A stretch of DNA of 5,418 bases, taken from positions 1 to 5,418 of the forward strand of contig JAKLQB010000468.1 of assembly GCA_022013615.1 (NCBI GenBank), given 5' to 3'. The stretch is from Desulfobacterales bacterium (lineage in GTDB: Bacteria > Desulfobacterota > DSM-4660 > Desulfatiglandales > Desulfatiglandaceae). Position 1 is the first letter of the stretch; every line of letters begins with the position of its first letter. This document shows, piece after piece, positions 5,400 through 5,418 of this stretch. The notes beneath the pieces are model-generated. The model saw only the letters and a program-made list of their open reading frames with translations, was not told where the DNA came from and did no database searches. A program made the translations under genes and the position numbers.

Positions 5400-5418
5400 T
5401 CAGATTCTCCCGATTGAC

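Noticed and set aside
1..5418. tRNA, rRNA, CRISPR array or transposase gene
   Set aside because: No cloverleaf or T-loop signature, no regularly spaced repeats and no transposase motifs were found on either strand.

Overview
The window looks like a bacterial chromosome segment of accessory, defence-type character. All supported genes lie on the minus strand and have Shine-Dalgarno-type start sites. The RRM protein at the left end (IYVGNL ... KGFGF) is of the small single-RRM type common in Desulfobacterota and cyanobacteria, so a Desulfobacterota-like or related Gram-negative host is a reasonable but unproven guess. The right part (about 2560-5418) is clearly richer in G+C than the A+T-rich left part, which suggests modules of different origin.

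Layout, left to right. (1) 1-215: the 5' part of an RRM RNA-binding protein gene, destroyed by a perfect 83-bp inverted repeat (1-83 against 129-211) that folds the gene back on itself. It is either a real rearrangement or, quite possibly, an amplification or assembly chimera at a contig end. (2) 216-421: leader of that gene with three small hairpins. (3) 422-601: an open frame with protein-like composition but no start codon, probably a gene remnant. (4) 602-915: no gene; several hairpins and inverted repeats between 764 and 890. (5) 916-1848: a two-gene operon, a Panacea-domain (SocA/DUF4065) protein followed without a gap by a 124-aa protein of unknown family. This is the architecture of a PanA-type antitoxin with its toxin. 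A sigma70-like promoter containing a 10-bp palindrome sits against the first start codon, and the message may be leaderless. (6) 1849-2173: no convincing gene; promoter, hairpins and short repeats. (7) 2174-5399: a tightly packed operon, read right to left: a 40-aa ORF, a 905-aa helicase-nuclease of the type III restriction Res class (close to what is annotated as BPTD_3080 family restriction endonuclease), and a CcbP-like calcium-binding protein. The methyltransferase expected for such a system would lie beyond the right edge.

The best leads are the Panacea/unknown-protein pair as a toxin-antitoxin candidate; a 30-bp palindromic insertion, in frame, in the N-terminal part of the Res protein; coupling of a calcium-binding protein to a restriction operon; and the fold-back at the left end. 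Nothing here amounts to a clearly new system by sequence alone, but the toxin candidate and the helicase-nuclease/CcbP operon deserve testing.
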